Shown: positions 43,943 through 53,160 of the stretch, one piece after another
How positions within the stretch are numbered: position 1 is the stretch's first letter
Layout of the letters: every line of letters starts with the position of its first letter
DNA from: Terriglobia bacterium
GTDB taxonomy: Bacteria; Acidobacteriota; Vicinamibacteria; Vicinamibacterales; CAVVIG01
NCBI GenBank assembly: GCA_020073005.1
Contig: JAIQFX010000011.1
Coordinates: 42,675-106,674 of the forward strand
DNA: 64,000 nucleotides
Reading direction: 5' to 3'
Notes under the pieces: generated by a model
Told to the model about the DNA's origin: nothing
The model's database searches: none
What the model saw: the letters and a program-made list of their open reading frames with translations, nothing else
Translations under genes and position numbers: made by a program

Positions 43943-44587
43943 ATGCGCGTCCTCATCGTCTCCGCGACGGCGCCGGAGACTGACTCGATCGCCGCGGTCT
44001 TCAGGAACTTCCCGCAGCATCACATCGATCGGCTTGTCACCGGCGTTGGCATGGTGGCGACCGCGGCACGATGCGCGCAGGCGCTGACCAGGGAGCGTTA
44101 CGACCTCGCCCTCAATCTCGGCGTGTGCGGAAGTTTTGATCCTGCGCTGGCGCCCGGCGCCGTCGTTCACGTGGCCACCGACTGCATCGCCGAGTTGGGC
44201 GCCGAAGACGGCGAGGCGTTCCTCACGATTCAGCAGATGAATCTGCTCGCCGCGAACGAGTTTCCGTTCACGGACGGCCGGCTCGTGAACGCGCACCCGC
44301 CGGCGAATGCGACGCTGGCGCGCCTGCCTGCCGTCGACGGCATCACGGTCAACACCGTGCACGGCAACGCGCGATCGATCGCCGCGATCGTGGCGCGCTT
44401 TGCGCCGCAGGTGGAGAGCATGGAGGGCGCCGCGTTCATGTACTGCTGTCTGATTAAGGGCGTCCCCTTCGTTCAAGTGCGCGCCGTGTCGAATGTGGTG
44501 GAGACGCGCAATCGCGCGGCGTGGAAAATGGCGGAGGCGATCGACGGCCTCACGCGCGCGGCGCTGAGTATTCTCAAAGACGCATGA
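43943..44587 (+). CDS. mqnB: Futalosine hydrolase
   Basis: 214 aa nucleoside-phosphorylase-fold enzyme that cleaves (amino)futalosine to hypoxanthine or adenine and dehypoxanthine futalosine in the alternative menaquinone route. The PNP-type features are GVGMVATAARCAQ, LNLGVCGSFD and the catalytic-Glu segment ESMEGAAFMYCC, with VRAVSNVVETR near the end. Adjacent mqnD confirms the pathway rather than MTA/SAH nucleosidase. Confidence 0.9.
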   Translation: MRVLIVSATAPETDSIAAVFRNFPQHHIDRLVTGVGMVATAARCAQALTRERYDLALNLGVCGSFDPALAPGAVVHVATDCIAELGAEDGEAFLTIQQMNLLAANEFPFTDGRLVNAHPPANATLARLPAVDGITVNTVHGNARSIAAIVARFAPQVESMEGAAFMYCCLIKGVPFVQVRAVSNVVETRNRAAWKMAEAIDGLTRAALSILKDA

Positions 44588-45420
44588 CGCTGACGCTCGG
44601 CTTCTCGCCGTGCCCGAACGACTGCTTCATGTTCGACGCGATCGTGCATCGACGCGTCGACCTGGAGGGCCTGGAGTTCACCGCGCACCTGGCCGACGTC
44701 GAGGCGCTGAACAAGGCCGCGTTCGCGGGCGAGGCCGACGTCACCAAGCTCAGCTACCACGCGTACGCGTACTGCGCCGATCGGTATGCGCTGCTCGACG
44801 CCGGCAGCGCGCTGGGACGCAATTGCGGTCCGCTGCTCATTTCGAAGCGCGCGATCTCACGCGAGGACGTCGCAGCGGGCGATCTGACAATTGCGATTCC
44901 AGGGAAATACACGACGGCGAACTTTCTGCTCGGCCTGGCGTTCCCGCGCGCGCGCAACACGACGGAGCTCGTGTTCTCGGAGATCGAGTCGGCGCTGCTG
45001 AGGGACGAGTACGACGCCGGGCTCATCATCCACGAGAATCGATTCACGTACGAAGCGAAGGGACTGAAGAAGATCATCGACCTCGGCGAATTCTGGGAGA
45101 GCGAGACCGGCGCGCCGATTCCGCTCGGCGGCATCGTCATCCGTCGTTCGCTTCCAGTCGAGGTTCAACGCGCGGTGAATCGCGTGCTCAGGCGCAGCGT
45201 CGAGTACGCGTTCGCGAACCGCTCTGCCAGTCTGCCGTACGTGCGCGCCCACGCCCAGGAGATGAGCGAGGACGTCATGTACAAGCACATCGATCTGTAC
45301 GTGAACGAGTATTCGATTGATCTGGGGGGCGAGGGACGGCGGGCCGTGCGGCTCCTTTTCGAGAAGGCCACAGCCGCCGGCGTCATTCCCGGGATGACGG
45401 ACCGTCTGTTCCTGACGTGA
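44584..45420 (+). CDS. mqnD: 1,4-dihydroxy-6-naphthoate synthase
   Basis: 278 aa periplasmic-binding-protein fold enzyme, acting in the cytosol. It turns cyclic dehypoxanthinylfutalosine into 1,4-dihydroxy-6-naphthoate. Family landmarks are LGFSPCPNDCFMFDAIV, TKLSYHAYAYC and the active-site His in LIIHENRFTY. ATG overlaps the mqnB stop (ATGA). The 3' end overlaps the convergent DUF983 gene by 38 bp. Confidence 0.93.
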   Translation: MTLTLGFSPCPNDCFMFDAIVHRRVDLEGLEFTAHLADVEALNKAAFAGEADVTKLSYHAYAYCADRYALLDAGSALGRNCGPLLISKRAISREDVAAGDLTIAIPGKYTTANFLLGLAFPRARNTTELVFSEIESALLRDEYDAGLIIHENRFTYEAKGLKKIIDLGEFWESETGAPIPLGGIVIRRSLPVEVQRAVNRVLRRSVEYAFANRSASLPYVRAHAQEMSEDVMYKHIDLYVNEYSIDLGGEGRRAVRLLFEKATAAGVIPGMTDRLFLT

Positions 45421-45811
45421 GGCTGCCCGCCGCGTCCGTCGGCCTCGTCGGATCGTCCGCGTCGTCGAGATGGACACGCGCCAGATAGTGCAGCGCGGTA
45501 CCGACGCCCCAGCGGTTGGGCGCCGTGAGGATGACGAACGCGACCGCCGCCGCAAACGCTCCCAGAAACACGACAGGCCTCGACCGGTGGACGCCGAAGT
45601 ACAGCAGTCCAATCATCACGCCGATCGCGAGTCGGTCGCCCATGATGGTGAAGAACCACGTGTCGCCTTGATTGCGCTCGTACACGAGCCCGCAGACGCC
45701 GCACCGATTCACGGGACGCGCCCAGCCGGTGTAGAGCGTTCCCTGGCCGCACTGCGGACATCGTTTGCGCCACCCGCGCCACACCGCCGTTCGGACCGGG
45801 ACCGTCGGCAT
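45383..45811 (-). CDS. DUF983 membrane protein
   Basis: 142 aa. Two zinc-type CxxC pairs (RCPQCGQG and RCGVCGLVY) precede two hydrophobic segments (about 55-72 and 78-97), the DUF983 layout. Start ATG 45811 is 5 bp from the stop of the cobalamin-binding-protein gene, making it the last gene of the B12 operon. The C-terminal 13 residues overlap mqnD antisense. Function not known to me. Confidence 0.8.
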   Translation of the reverse strand: MPTVPVRTAVWRGWRKRCPQCGQGTLYTGWARPVNRCGVCGLVYERNQGDTWFFTIMGDRLAIGVMIGLLYFGVHRSRPVVFLGAFAAAVAFVILTAPNRWGVGTALHYLARVHLDDADDPTRPTDAAGSLTSGTDGPSSRE

Positions 45812-45816
45812 CGCCG

Positions 45817-46611
45817 TCAATCTGCGAGCCCGTGAACGTCGCGCAGCGCCGCGTGCAGCTGACGCACGCCGTCCGTCAGGCTCGCTGGACCCGGCTGCAG
45901 GATGTACGTGGACTTGATTTCGAAAATCCGATCGTCTCGCACCGCGCTCACGGCGTTCCACCCGGGCCGCGACTGAATCGTCGGCTTCTTCATCTTCTTG
46001 CCGCACCACGACGCGAAGACGACCTGCGGATCGCGTCGCGCGACCTCGGCCGGATCGACGATGCGATCTTTCGCGAGCGCCGCGGTTGAGAGTTCGGGAA
46101 AGATCGGCGTGCCGCCGGCGATCTCGACCAGTTCTTCCACCCAGCGGATGCCGGAAATGAGCGGCTCGTCCCACTCCTCGAAGAAGACGCGCAACCTGGC
46201 TGGGAAGCGCGACGCCGCGTCGCGCATGCGATCGAGATCGGCCGCGAGCCGGTCCGCGAGACGCTCCGCCTCCGCCTGGCATCCAACGAGACCGCCAAGC
46301 ATCCGGATCATCTGCAGAATCTCGGCGACCGATCGCTGATTGAACGTGACGACCGCCATGCCTCTTCGGACGAGCTCCGCGGACAGATCGGCCTGTAGAT
46401 CGGAGAACGCGAGCACGAGATCCGGCTTGAGCGCCTGAATCTTGTCGAACTTCGCGTTGATGAACGCCGAGATCTTCGGCTTCAGCCGCGCTTCCGGCGG
46501 CCGCACCGTGTAGCCGGAGACGCCGACGATGCGGTCGCCTTGCCCGAGCAGGTACAGGGTCTCGGTCGTCTCTTCCGTCAGGCAGACGATGCGTTCTGGA
46601 TAGCGAGCCAT
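45817..46611 (-). CDS. BtuF-like cobalamin-binding protein without signal peptide
   Basis: 264 aa with the periplasmic-binding fold of the BtuF/FhuD class (RIVCLTEETTETLYLLGQGDRIVGVSGYT at the start, ALKPDLVLAFS in the middle). Unlike the btuF two genes upstream it begins directly with the mature fold and has no signal peptide, so it may act in the cytosol. Annotated relatives are called cobalamin-binding proteins. Its role in B12 handling is inferred from family and operon. Confidence 0.85.
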   Translation of the reverse strand: MARYPERIVCLTEETTETLYLLGQGDRIVGVSGYTVRPPEARLKPKISAFINAKFDKIQALKPDLVLAFSDLQADLSAELVRRGMAVVTFNQRSVAEILQMIRMLGGLVGCQAEAERLADRLAADLDRMRDAASRFPARLRVFFEEWDEPLISGIRWVEELVEIAGGTPIFPELSTAALAKDRIVDPAEVARRDPQVVFASWCGKKMKKPTIQSRPGWNAVSAVRDDRIFEIKSTYILQPGPASLTDGVRQLHAALRDVHGLAD

Positions 46612-46616
46612 GATCG

Positions 46617-46639
46617 GCAGCCCTAAAGAGCTGCGCTAC
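46617..46639. repeat. Family C palindrome at the end of the PP-loop gene
   Basis: GCAGCCCTAAAGAGCTGCGCTAC; reverse strand reads GTAGCGCAGCTCTTTAGGGC. Arms GCAGCCCT and AGAGCTGC are imperfect. It encodes the last residues (SAAL) and stop of the minus-strand gene at 46623. Same layout as the pair at 62494-62552. Confidence 0.72.
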
Positions 46640-47318
46640 GGGTCGGCGGCGCCAACTCGAGATCGGTGAAGACGAATCCATCGCGTTCGACGGTGATTCC
46701 CGTCTTGATTGGAATCTCGCGGCTGAACATCGGTCCCTTGTAGGCGAACGAGTGAAACTCGCCGCGCTCGCCGCACGGATCGACGGATGCGGGCAGCTCA
46801 TCGAGCAGCGTTGCATCGAAGTCACGGCCGGCGAAGCGGCGATCGAGTTGCTTCGGATTGATGCAGGTGATCCGCGCGGCGAGGCCGCCGGCGATCATTT
46901 CGCGCGCAAGCGCCGGCGTGGCGCTGTCGTCCTCGTGGAAGAGCGGAAAGAGAGGCGTCAGGCCCGTCCCTGCGAGGCGCTCCTCGCGATACCGGCGAAT
47001 GTCCTGCAGAAACAGATCGGCGAACGCGATCTGGGTGAAGCCTTCGGCGACGGCTCGTCGCACCGCGTCGGCCATCACGCGCTCGTAGACGTCGTTGGGG
47101 CAGGGCGACGGGATCGGAAGCATCCAGAGCGGCAGGCCCAGCGCGTCCGCCTGCGCCTGCAGCAGCTCGACTCGCACCGCATGCATCGCGACGCGCTGCG
47201 CGGGCTCGTTGATTGTGGTCAGGAGACCGGCGAGTTGAACGTCACCACGTTGGCGCAACACGTGCACCATCCACGCCGAGTCTTTCCCGCTGCTCCATGA
47301 GACAAGGCATTTGGTCAT
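46623..47318 (-). CDS. DUF71/COG2102 PP-loop ATPase, B12-linked (copy 1)
   Basis: 231 aa N-type ATP pyrophosphatase. The PP-loop is SWSSGKDSAWM at residues 7-17; the family signature DPCGERGEFHSF is near residue 186. Eukaryotic and archaeal relatives (Dph6) amidate diphthine, but bacteria lack diphthamide; a bacterial subgroup has been predicted to act in B12 salvage from its operon context, as here. Substrate unknown. It overlaps the stop of btuF (ATGA). C-terminal SAAL comes from a repeat. Confidence 0.85.
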   Translation of the reverse strand: MTKCLVSWSSGKDSAWMVHVLRQRGDVQLAGLLTTINEPAQRVAMHAVRVELLQAQADALGLPLWMLPIPSPCPNDVYERVMADAVRRAVAEGFTQIAFADLFLQDIRRYREERLAGTGLTPLFPLFHEDDSATPALAREMIAGGLAARITCINPKQLDRRFAGRDFDATLLDELPASVDPCGERGEFHSFAYKGPMFSREIPIKTGITVERDGFVFTDLELAPPTRSAAL

Positions 47319-48157
47319 TTCTGATGCAGCGTCTGCGCGAGCTTGCGCGTTGCGTCGACGACGCGCGGGCCGGGGACGACGAATTCGTCGCCGACCAGGA
47401 GATACACGCGATGGTTCCTCACGGCCGGCACCGACGGCAGCGCGTCCCACGCCGCCAGCTCGCGCTTCACGTCGAGAGACGTCGCGCTGTCGCCGTACCG
47501 CAGCTCGATGATGACGTCCGGCCGTCGCGTGAGGATCATTTCGGTCGTCGTCTCGACCGACTGCTTCGCGATGTCGGCGAACATGTCCTCGCCGCCGGCG
47601 ATGTCCAGCATGTCGTGGAGGAACCCGTAGCCGCCGCTCGCGTCGATGTTCCTCAGCGATCCGGCGTCGCGGCCGAAGACGAGCAGCGTCTTCGGCCGCG
47701 TCTGACCGGCGACCGATCGGCGAATCGCCGCGAGGTCGGATTCCATCTTCGATGCGACGCGGTTCGCGGCGTCCGCGGATCCGATTCGCGCGCCGACGGC
47801 ACGCACGGTCCCGGTGATGTCGGGCAGTCCGCGGTGCTCGTACAAGTACATCGGGATGGCCGCGCGTTCGAGGCGCTGCTTCAGCTCCTGCTGCGTGTTG
47901 TAGACGATGACCAGGTCCGGACGCAGCGCGAGCAGGCGCTCGACATTCGGATCCAGCAGCCCGCCGACCTTGGCGATGGAGGCGACTTGCGGCGGAAATC
48001 GATCGTAGCTGCTGACGCCGACGAGGCGCGATTCTTCGCCCATCGCGAAGATCATCTCGGTCACGGCCGGAATCAGCGACACGATCCGCTTCGGTGGCTC
48101 CGCCGCGCCAAGCGCGGCCGTCATCGCCAGGGCGAGTAGAACGATTCGTCGGATCAT
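47315..48157 (-). CDS. btuF: Periplasmic cobalamin-binding protein
   Basis: 280 aa with a short signal peptide (MIRRIVLLALAMTAALGAA). PBP class III fold: RIVSLIPAVTEMIFAMGEE, VGGLLDPNVERLLALRPDLVIVY, and the second lobe starting TLLVFGRDAGS. Delivers corrinoids to BtuC. It overlaps the btuC stop by 4 bp. Iron-siderophore binding is the alternative, but the riboswitch and DUF71 genes favour B12. Confidence 0.88.
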   Translation of the reverse strand: MIRRIVLLALAMTAALGAAEPPKRIVSLIPAVTEMIFAMGEESRLVGVSSYDRFPPQVASIAKVGGLLDPNVERLLALRPDLVIVYNTQQELKQRLERAAIPMYLYEHRGLPDITGTVRAVGARIGSADAANRVASKMESDLAAIRRSVAGQTRPKTLLVFGRDAGSLRNIDASGGYGFLHDMLDIAGGEDMFADIAKQSVETTTEMILTRRPDVIIELRYGDSATSLDVKRELAAWDALPSVPAVRNHRVYLLVGDEFVVPGPRVVDATRKLAQTLHQK

Positions 48158-49170
48158 CGCGCTCTCCTGAAGAGCAGCCAGAGAAAAAACGGTCCGCCGA
48201 TCATCGCCGTCACGATGCCGACGGGCAACTCGAGCGGCGCGAACGCGGTGCGCGCGATCAGATCGCAGCCGATGAGGAACGCCGCGCCGAAGAGCGCCGA
48301 CGCCGGCAGCACGAGCCGATGATCCGCGCCGACCATCAAGCGGACGAGATGCGGCACGACGATGCCGATGAAGCCGATTGGCCCTGCGAGCGACACCGCC
48401 GCGCCTGTCGACAGCGATGCGCTGACGAGGGCGACGCGCTCGGCGCGAACGACGTCGACCCCTCGCGCGGCTGCCGCTTCAGGACCCAGGCTCATCAGGT
48501 CGAGCGCGCGCGGCAGCGTGGCGTACCCGATCGCCGCGCACGCAAGCGGAACGAGCGCGGCCACGATCGGCGGATAGCTGCCGACGTCGAGCGATCCCAT
48601 CAACCAGCGCACGGTCCGGAACGTCTGTGTGAAATCCGAAAGGTACTGAATGAGCGTCAGGATCGCTCCCAGGAACGATGTCAGCACAACGCCGCCGAGC
48701 AGGAGCACGGTCGACGACATGCCGCGGCTGCGGGCGGCGGACAATCCGTAGACGATCGCCAGCGCGCCGAGCGATCCCGTGAAGCTCGCCACCGGCACCG
48801 CCGAGATCCCGCCGATCGAGAAAGACGGGAGAAACGTGATCGCGATGACGGCGCCTACGGACGCGCCGATCGAGACGCCGAGCGTCTCGGGCGCCGCAAG
48901 AGGATTGCGCAGCAGCGCCTGAAAGACGACGCCCGCCGCTGCGAGGCCGGCGCCGACGAGCGCGGCTCCGACTACCCGCGGCAGGCGCGCGATGAAGAAG
49001 ATCTGCGCGTCGACGTTGTCGGCGAACGGCACGGACTGACTGAATGCCCGTGCCAGCGAGATGTGCGTGCTGCCGACGAGCGGCGCCAGCACACAGACGA
49101 TCGCGAGCAGCGCGCCGAACGCACCGGTCGTCAGCAGCAGCCGGCGGCGGATGTCGCTACGCTCGCGCAA
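48154..49170 (-). CDS. btuC: B12 ABC transporter permease
   Basis: 338 aa FecCD/BtuC-family permease with about ten membrane helices. Family motifs seen are RLPRVVGAALVGAGLAAAG, NPLAAPETLGVSIGAS and the coupling segment GPIGFIGIVVPHLVR. Overlaps btuD by 14 bp, so stoichiometric translation is likely. Confidence 0.92.
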   Translation of the reverse strand: MRERSDIRRRLLLTTGAFGALLAIVCVLAPLVGSTHISLARAFSQSVPFADNVDAQIFFIARLPRVVGAALVGAGLAAAGVVFQALLRNPLAAPETLGVSIGASVGAVIAITFLPSFSIGGISAVPVASFTGSLGALAIVYGLSAARSRGMSSTVLLLGGVVLTSFLGAILTLIQYLSDFTQTFRTVRWLMGSLDVGSYPPIVAALVPLACAAIGYATLPRALDLMSLGPEAAAARGVDVVRAERVALVSASLSTGAAVSLAGPIGFIGIVVPHLVRLMVGADHRLVLPASALFGAAFLIGCDLIARTAFAPLELPVGIVTAMIGGPFFLWLLFRRAR

Positions 49171-49933
49171 TCGGCACCACCGTCAGATGCTTCGCGCCGG
49201 CATGAAACGCGACGTCCGCCCGCACGTCGTACAGCGCCGCGACGTTGGCCGGCGTCAACACGTCGGCGGTCGCGCCCTGCGCCAGGATGCGGCCCTGCCG
49301 AATCAGAACGAGCTCGGCGCACAGCGACGCCGCGAAATTCAGATCGTGCGTGCAGACGACCATCGTCGTGCCGCGATCGCGATGGAGCCGCGCGAGCAAC
49401 GCGGCGATGTCGAGCTGCGCGCCGAGATCGAGCGACGCCGTCGGCTCGTCGAGGAGCAGCGCGTCGGACGCCTGCGCCAGCGCGCCGGCGATCACGACAC
49501 GCTGTTTCTCGCCGCCGCTCAGAGTCGCGAACGTGCGCGCCGCGAGCGCGCGCGTGCCCGTCACCTGCAGGGCCTCGTACGCGATCGCGCGATCGTCCGG
49601 ACCTTCGAGCTCGAACGCGGAGAGATGGGGATAGCGGCCCATCAGGACGATGTCTTCGACGGTGAAGTCGAACGTACTGTGCGTCTCCTGCGGCACGACC
49701 GAGATCCGCCGCGCGATCTCCCGGCGCGACATCGCGGTGACGGAGACGCCGTCGATCTCCACGCGCCCGCGCTGCGGCGCGAGCGTTCCCGCGATGATCC
49801 GCAAGAGCGTGGTCTTGCCGGATCCGTTGGGACCGAGCAATCCGACGATGTGCCCGCGCGGGACGGCGAACGACACGCCGTGCAGAATCACATGCTCGCC
49901 GTACGCGAATGCGACGTCAGAGACCGCCAGCAT
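49157..49933 (-). CDS. btuD: B12 ABC transporter ATPase
   Basis: 258 aa. Walker A GPNGSGKTTLL, Q-loop VPQETH, signature LSGGEKQRVV, Walker B ALLLDEPTASLD and the switch His in THDLN are all intact. It powers corrinoid import with BtuC. Overlaps the upstream PP-loop gene by 17 bp. Confidence 0.93.
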   Translation of the reverse strand: MLAVSDVAFAYGEHVILHGVSFAVPRGHIVGLLGPNGSGKTTLLRIIAGTLAPQRGRVEIDGVSVTAMSRREIARRISVVPQETHSTFDFTVEDIVLMGRYPHLSAFELEGPDDRAIAYEALQVTGTRALAARTFATLSGGEKQRVVIAGALAQASDALLLDEPTASLDLGAQLDIAALLARLHRDRGTTMVVCTHDLNFAASLCAELVLIRQGRILAQGATADVLTPANVAALYDVRADVAFHAGAKHLTVVPIARA

Positions 49934-50612
49934 TCACAGTCTCCAGACGCGCGGGACGGACATCGTCGAGGACGACGTCGAGCGACCAGCAGTCCGAACG
50001 CTGGACGTGACCGTTCGTCCGCACCCGAAGGGGCGCTCGGAACAGCGGACTGTTCGTCACCAGCGTGTGATACTCGCCGCGCTCGCCGCACGGATCGACG
50101 CCGAGGCGCGTGAATTCCTCGAGCATGCCGCGGTGCAGCGGGCGGCCCAGCCAGCTCGCGTCGAGCAGCGCCGCGCGTGTCGTCACGATCAGCGCGTCTG
50201 CGCCTGAGGCCGTCCATTCTTCGAACAGCGACGTGGTCGACGATCCGAACAGCGGCTCGACGGCGATCAAGCCGTTCGCGGCGCACATCTGCTCGGCCCA
50301 GCGGCGATGCTCGTCGAACAGGATGTCGCCGAAGATCACGTGCGTAATTCCGTCCGCCTTCGCGCGGGCGAGCGTGTCGCTGAACACGGCGTCGTAGGTC
50401 TGCCACGTGCACCGGCCGATCGCGTGACGCAGGCCGAGTCGATCCGCCTGCGCCGCGAGGACCTCGGGCCGCAATCCGTGGGAGCGGCTCCGCGCCGCGC
50501 TCTCGTCGAACATCGTCACCATCGAGACGACGTCGAAGTCCGCGTGCGTGCGGTGCAGCGCGGCGCAGCTGTCCTTGCCGCCGCTCCACGAAATCGCGGC
50601 CCGGGGCTTCAT
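49917..50612 (-). CDS. DUF71/COG2102 PP-loop ATPase, B12-linked (copy 2)
   Basis: 231 aa paralogue of the gene at 46623. PP-loop SWSGGKDSCAA at residues 8-18 and DPCGERGEYHTL near residue 185. It lies directly after btuB, while copy 1 lies after btuF, so the operon keeps two diverged copies. An ATP-dependent step in corrinoid salvage is the likely theme; the reaction is not known. Confidence 0.87.
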   Translation of the reverse strand: MKPRAAISWSGGKDSCAALHRTHADFDVVSMVTMFDESAARSRSHGLRPEVLAAQADRLGLRHAIGRCTWQTYDAVFSDTLARAKADGITHVIFGDILFDEHRRWAEQMCAANGLIAVEPLFGSSTTSLFEEWTASGADALIVTTRAALLDASWLGRPLHRGMLEEFTRLGVDPCGERGEYHTLVTNSPLFRAPLRVRTNGHVQRSDCWSLDVVLDDVRPARLETVNAGGL

Positions 50613-50614
50613 GG

Positions 50615-52864
50615 TCAGAACCCGACGCGGACGCCGAGCCGTACGGCGCGGCCGAGCGCCGGATAACCGAGCGGCTCCATGTACTGCGCGTCGGCGACGT
50701 TGTCGATCGCGAGCGTGCCCGTCAGCTGCCGCGTGATCTTCAGCGCGACGCGCGCGTTCCACGTCGCGTAGCCGTCGTTCATCAGGATCGGCGGCTGGAG
50801 CGATGAGAAATCGCTGTCGACGAACTGGCCGACGATCACACCGTCGACGTCGGCGGTGATTCGCTGCCAGGTCCACGCTGCGCCGATGAATCCGGAGTGA
50901 CGCGGCCGCCGGAACAGCCACTGGCCCGCCTGGAAGACGACGTTGTTCGGCGACGTGCTGTCGAGTATCTCCGACGCGAGGAACGTGTAGCCGGCGCGCA
51001 CGTGCAGCACGGGTGCGGGCGCCGCGTCGAACGCGATTTCCGCACCGCGCGCCTGCGACAGCCCGATGTTGAAGTACTCGGACGCGAACGTCGCCGGATT
51101 CGTCGTCCGCGTGGAGATGATGTCGCGGTAGCGATTGTCGAACCAGGTGACCTCGATCTTCGCGCGATCGTGCGCGAGCCGCTGCTCCACGCCGGCTTCG
51201 ACCGTTCGCGATCGCTCGGGCGACAGCGCCGGGTTGCCGAGGAAGTACGGCGAGAGGCTGAACGACTGAATCAGCGTCGGCTCCTTGATGCCGAGCCCCG
51301 CGCTGGCCTTGATCTTCGTCTCGCCGATCGCGCCCGTCGACGGGTGCGCCACGATGGCGACCGATCCGCGCGGCACGGCGGCCGTGCCGAAGCTGTCGTT
51401 GTGTTCGATGCGGCCGCCCGCCGTGACGGCCACGCGCCGCCACGTCGCCTGATGCTGCACCGACCAGCCGAAGTTATTGCGGCTGGGCGTCGTCTGCGTG
51501 GACGCGAGGCGATCGGTGAGCTGCGCGCGCTCGCCGTCCCAGTCGACGAGGAACGTCAGCAGCTGATCGCCGCGCGTGGCATCCGAGGCGAGACGCCAGT
51601 CCGCTTGATAGCTCGCATGATGCCGGCGGAGATCCGTCGTGCTGTCGAACGCGAAGTCCGAGAATTGAAACGGCGCCTTCCGTCCTTCGAATGTGGGCGT
51701 GTACGGCGGATCGAGCACGAGGTTCGTCGACTGGTAGTTCGACACGGCCAGCGAATACGTCGCCCGCTGACGGAATGCCGTGTTCACCTGCTGATCGAAC
51801 GAAACGCCGCCGGTGCCGTCGCGCCGCTGGAAGAACGCGTCGAGGTCCGGCCGGCCGAATGCCGTCTGGCCGGGCGTGCCGACGTGTTCGAGCTCGCCGC
51901 GGCCGATGAACCGCAGCGTCGCGGAATCCCTCAGCGCGACGCCGACGTTGGCGGAAAGCGTCGTGTTGTCGAACGCGTTGTTCGGCTCGCGATTGTCCGT
52001 CGTGAAGCGCGCGGCGCCGAGCGAGTAGTCGAGCGCGCCTGTGGCGCCGGACACGGCGGCGTTGCCGCGCCAGGTGCCGTACGTGCCGCCTTCGAGCGAC
52101 AGCAGCGTCTGCGGCTTCGCGCGCGACCGGTCGGGCTGCTTCGTGAAGAGCTGGACGACGCTCGCCATCGCATCGGATCCGAACAGCGCCGAATGCGCGC
52201 CGCGCACGATCTCCACGCGCTCCAGGTTGTCCGTCGTCAGGTTGCTGAAGTTGAACGTGCCGCCGGGCTCGTTCAGCGGGATGCCGTCGAGCAGGACCTT
52301 GTTGTAGTTGCTCTCGCCGCCGCGCACGAAGAGCGACGTGACCGTCCCCAGTCCGCCCGCGCGCACGAGCATCACGCCGGGCGAGGCGCGAAGGAGATCC
52401 GCGACGAGCGGCGTCTGCCGCTGCTCGAGATCGTCGGCCGTGAACGCCGTCACGCTCGCGCCCGCCTGACCGGCCGGCGTTTCCGTGCGCGTCGCGCTGA
52501 CGACGACCGTTTCGTGCACGGGCGCGACGGCGAGCGTGAGACGCAGCGGCTGTGTGTCGCAGGCCGCGATCGCCGTCGCGAATCCAGTGACTGACGCTTC
52601 GACACGGCAGTCGTCGATGCTCGCCGTCACGCGAAAGCGGCCGGCTTCGTCGGCGAACGTGCCGGCGACTTCCTGGCCGCCTCGATCGAGGACGCGGACG
52701 TACGCGCGCGGAATGGCGCGGCCGGTCGAATCGACGACGCTGCCGGCGACGACGCGATCGGCGGCCGACGCATTCGCTGCGGCGACGCCGAATCCGATCG
52801 TCAGAAGAACGGTGAAGAACGGACGGCAGGCCGCAGCCAGCCGCGTGAGGCGGGACGAATCCAT
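50615..52864 (-). CDS. btuB: TonB-dependent cobalamin receptor
   Basis: 749 aa. Signal peptide (ending NASAAD), then a carboxypeptidase-regulatory-like beta domain (about 38-115), then the plug (ETVVVSATRTETP, SPGVMLVRAGGLGTVTSLFVRGG, GGTFNFSNL) and a 22-strand barrel ending in VRLGVRVGF with terminal Phe. The first gene of the riboswitch-controlled operon. GGAAGGAG precedes ATG 52864. Longer in-frame starts upstream would run into the riboswitch. Confidence 0.92.
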   Translation of the reverse strand: MDSSRLTRLAAACRPFFTVLLTIGFGVAAANASAADRVVAGSVVDSTGRAIPRAYVRVLDRGGQEVAGTFADEAGRFRVTASIDDCRVEASVTGFATAIAACDTQPLRLTLAVAPVHETVVVSATRTETPAGQAGASVTAFTADDLEQRQTPLVADLLRASPGVMLVRAGGLGTVTSLFVRGGESNYNKVLLDGIPLNEPGGTFNFSNLTTDNLERVEIVRGAHSALFGSDAMASVVQLFTKQPDRSRAKPQTLLSLEGGTYGTWRGNAAVSGATGALDYSLGAARFTTDNREPNNAFDNTTLSANVGVALRDSATLRFIGRGELEHVGTPGQTAFGRPDLDAFFQRRDGTGGVSFDQQVNTAFRQRATYSLAVSNYQSTNLVLDPPYTPTFEGRKAPFQFSDFAFDSTTDLRRHHASYQADWRLASDATRGDQLLTFLVDWDGERAQLTDRLASTQTTPSRNNFGWSVQHQATWRRVAVTAGGRIEHNDSFGTAAVPRGSVAIVAHPSTGAIGETKIKASAGLGIKEPTLIQSFSLSPYFLGNPALSPERSRTVEAGVEQRLAHDRAKIEVTWFDNRYRDIISTRTTNPATFASEYFNIGLSQARGAEIAFDAAPAPVLHVRAGYTFLASEILDSTSPNNVVFQAGQWLFRRPRHSGFIGAAWTWQRITADVDGVIVGQFVDSDFSSLQPPILMNDGYATWNARVALKITRQLTGTLAIDNVADAQYMEPLGYPALGRAVRLGVRVGF

Positions 52865-52904
52865 GAGACTCCTTCCGGCGTCGCTCGCGCCGTGGAAAAG
52901 ACGC

Positions 52905-53112
52905 CCCCGGATTGACCAGGTTTCCTGACTCGCGGATCGCGGCGACGTCGCGCTCGTCTTCCCAAGCCGTTGCCGGCTCAGTGACGCCACGATCCCGACA
53001 ACCTGGGATCGCGGACCTCCTGCGCGTGTCGCTAGCCGCTTACAGTGGCGGGACCGTGTGGGCTTCGCACCCACTTCGCGTGGCCGCCGGGGTCAGCGTC
53101 AAGTACACCGCG
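52905..53112 (-). ncRNA. Cobalamin riboswitch
   Basis: On the minus strand the leader of btuB contains GAAGTGGGTGCGAAGCCCA, then CCGCCACTGTAAGCGG (53036-53049 holds the B12-box core), and near the 3' end GAGTCAGGAAACCTG (52915-52932). These are the invariant parts of the adenosyl/cobalamin riboswitch. It ends about 40 bp before the btuB ribosome site, so translation or transcription of the whole btu operon should fall when B12 is plentiful. Boundaries are approximate. Confidence 0.93.
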
Positions 53113-53140
53113 AGTATAGCAGGGTTGCCTCTGCTGTCTT
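53113..53140 (-). promoter_or_regulatory. Promoter of the btu riboswitch operon
   Basis: Minus-strand AAGACA (53140-53135) and TATACT (53118-53113), 16 bp apart, just upstream of the riboswitch. It overlaps the plus-strand promoter of yjbQ. Confidence 0.6.
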
Positions 53141-53153
53141 TTCTGCGTAACAT
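53125..53153 (+). promoter_or_regulatory. Promoter of yjbQ, leaderless transcript likely
   Basis: TTGCCT (53125-53130) and TAACAT (53148-53153), 17 bp apart. Initiation would fall at or next to the ATG at 53161, predicting a leaderless mRNA. Confidence 0.5.
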
Positions 53154-53160
53154 CCATTCG

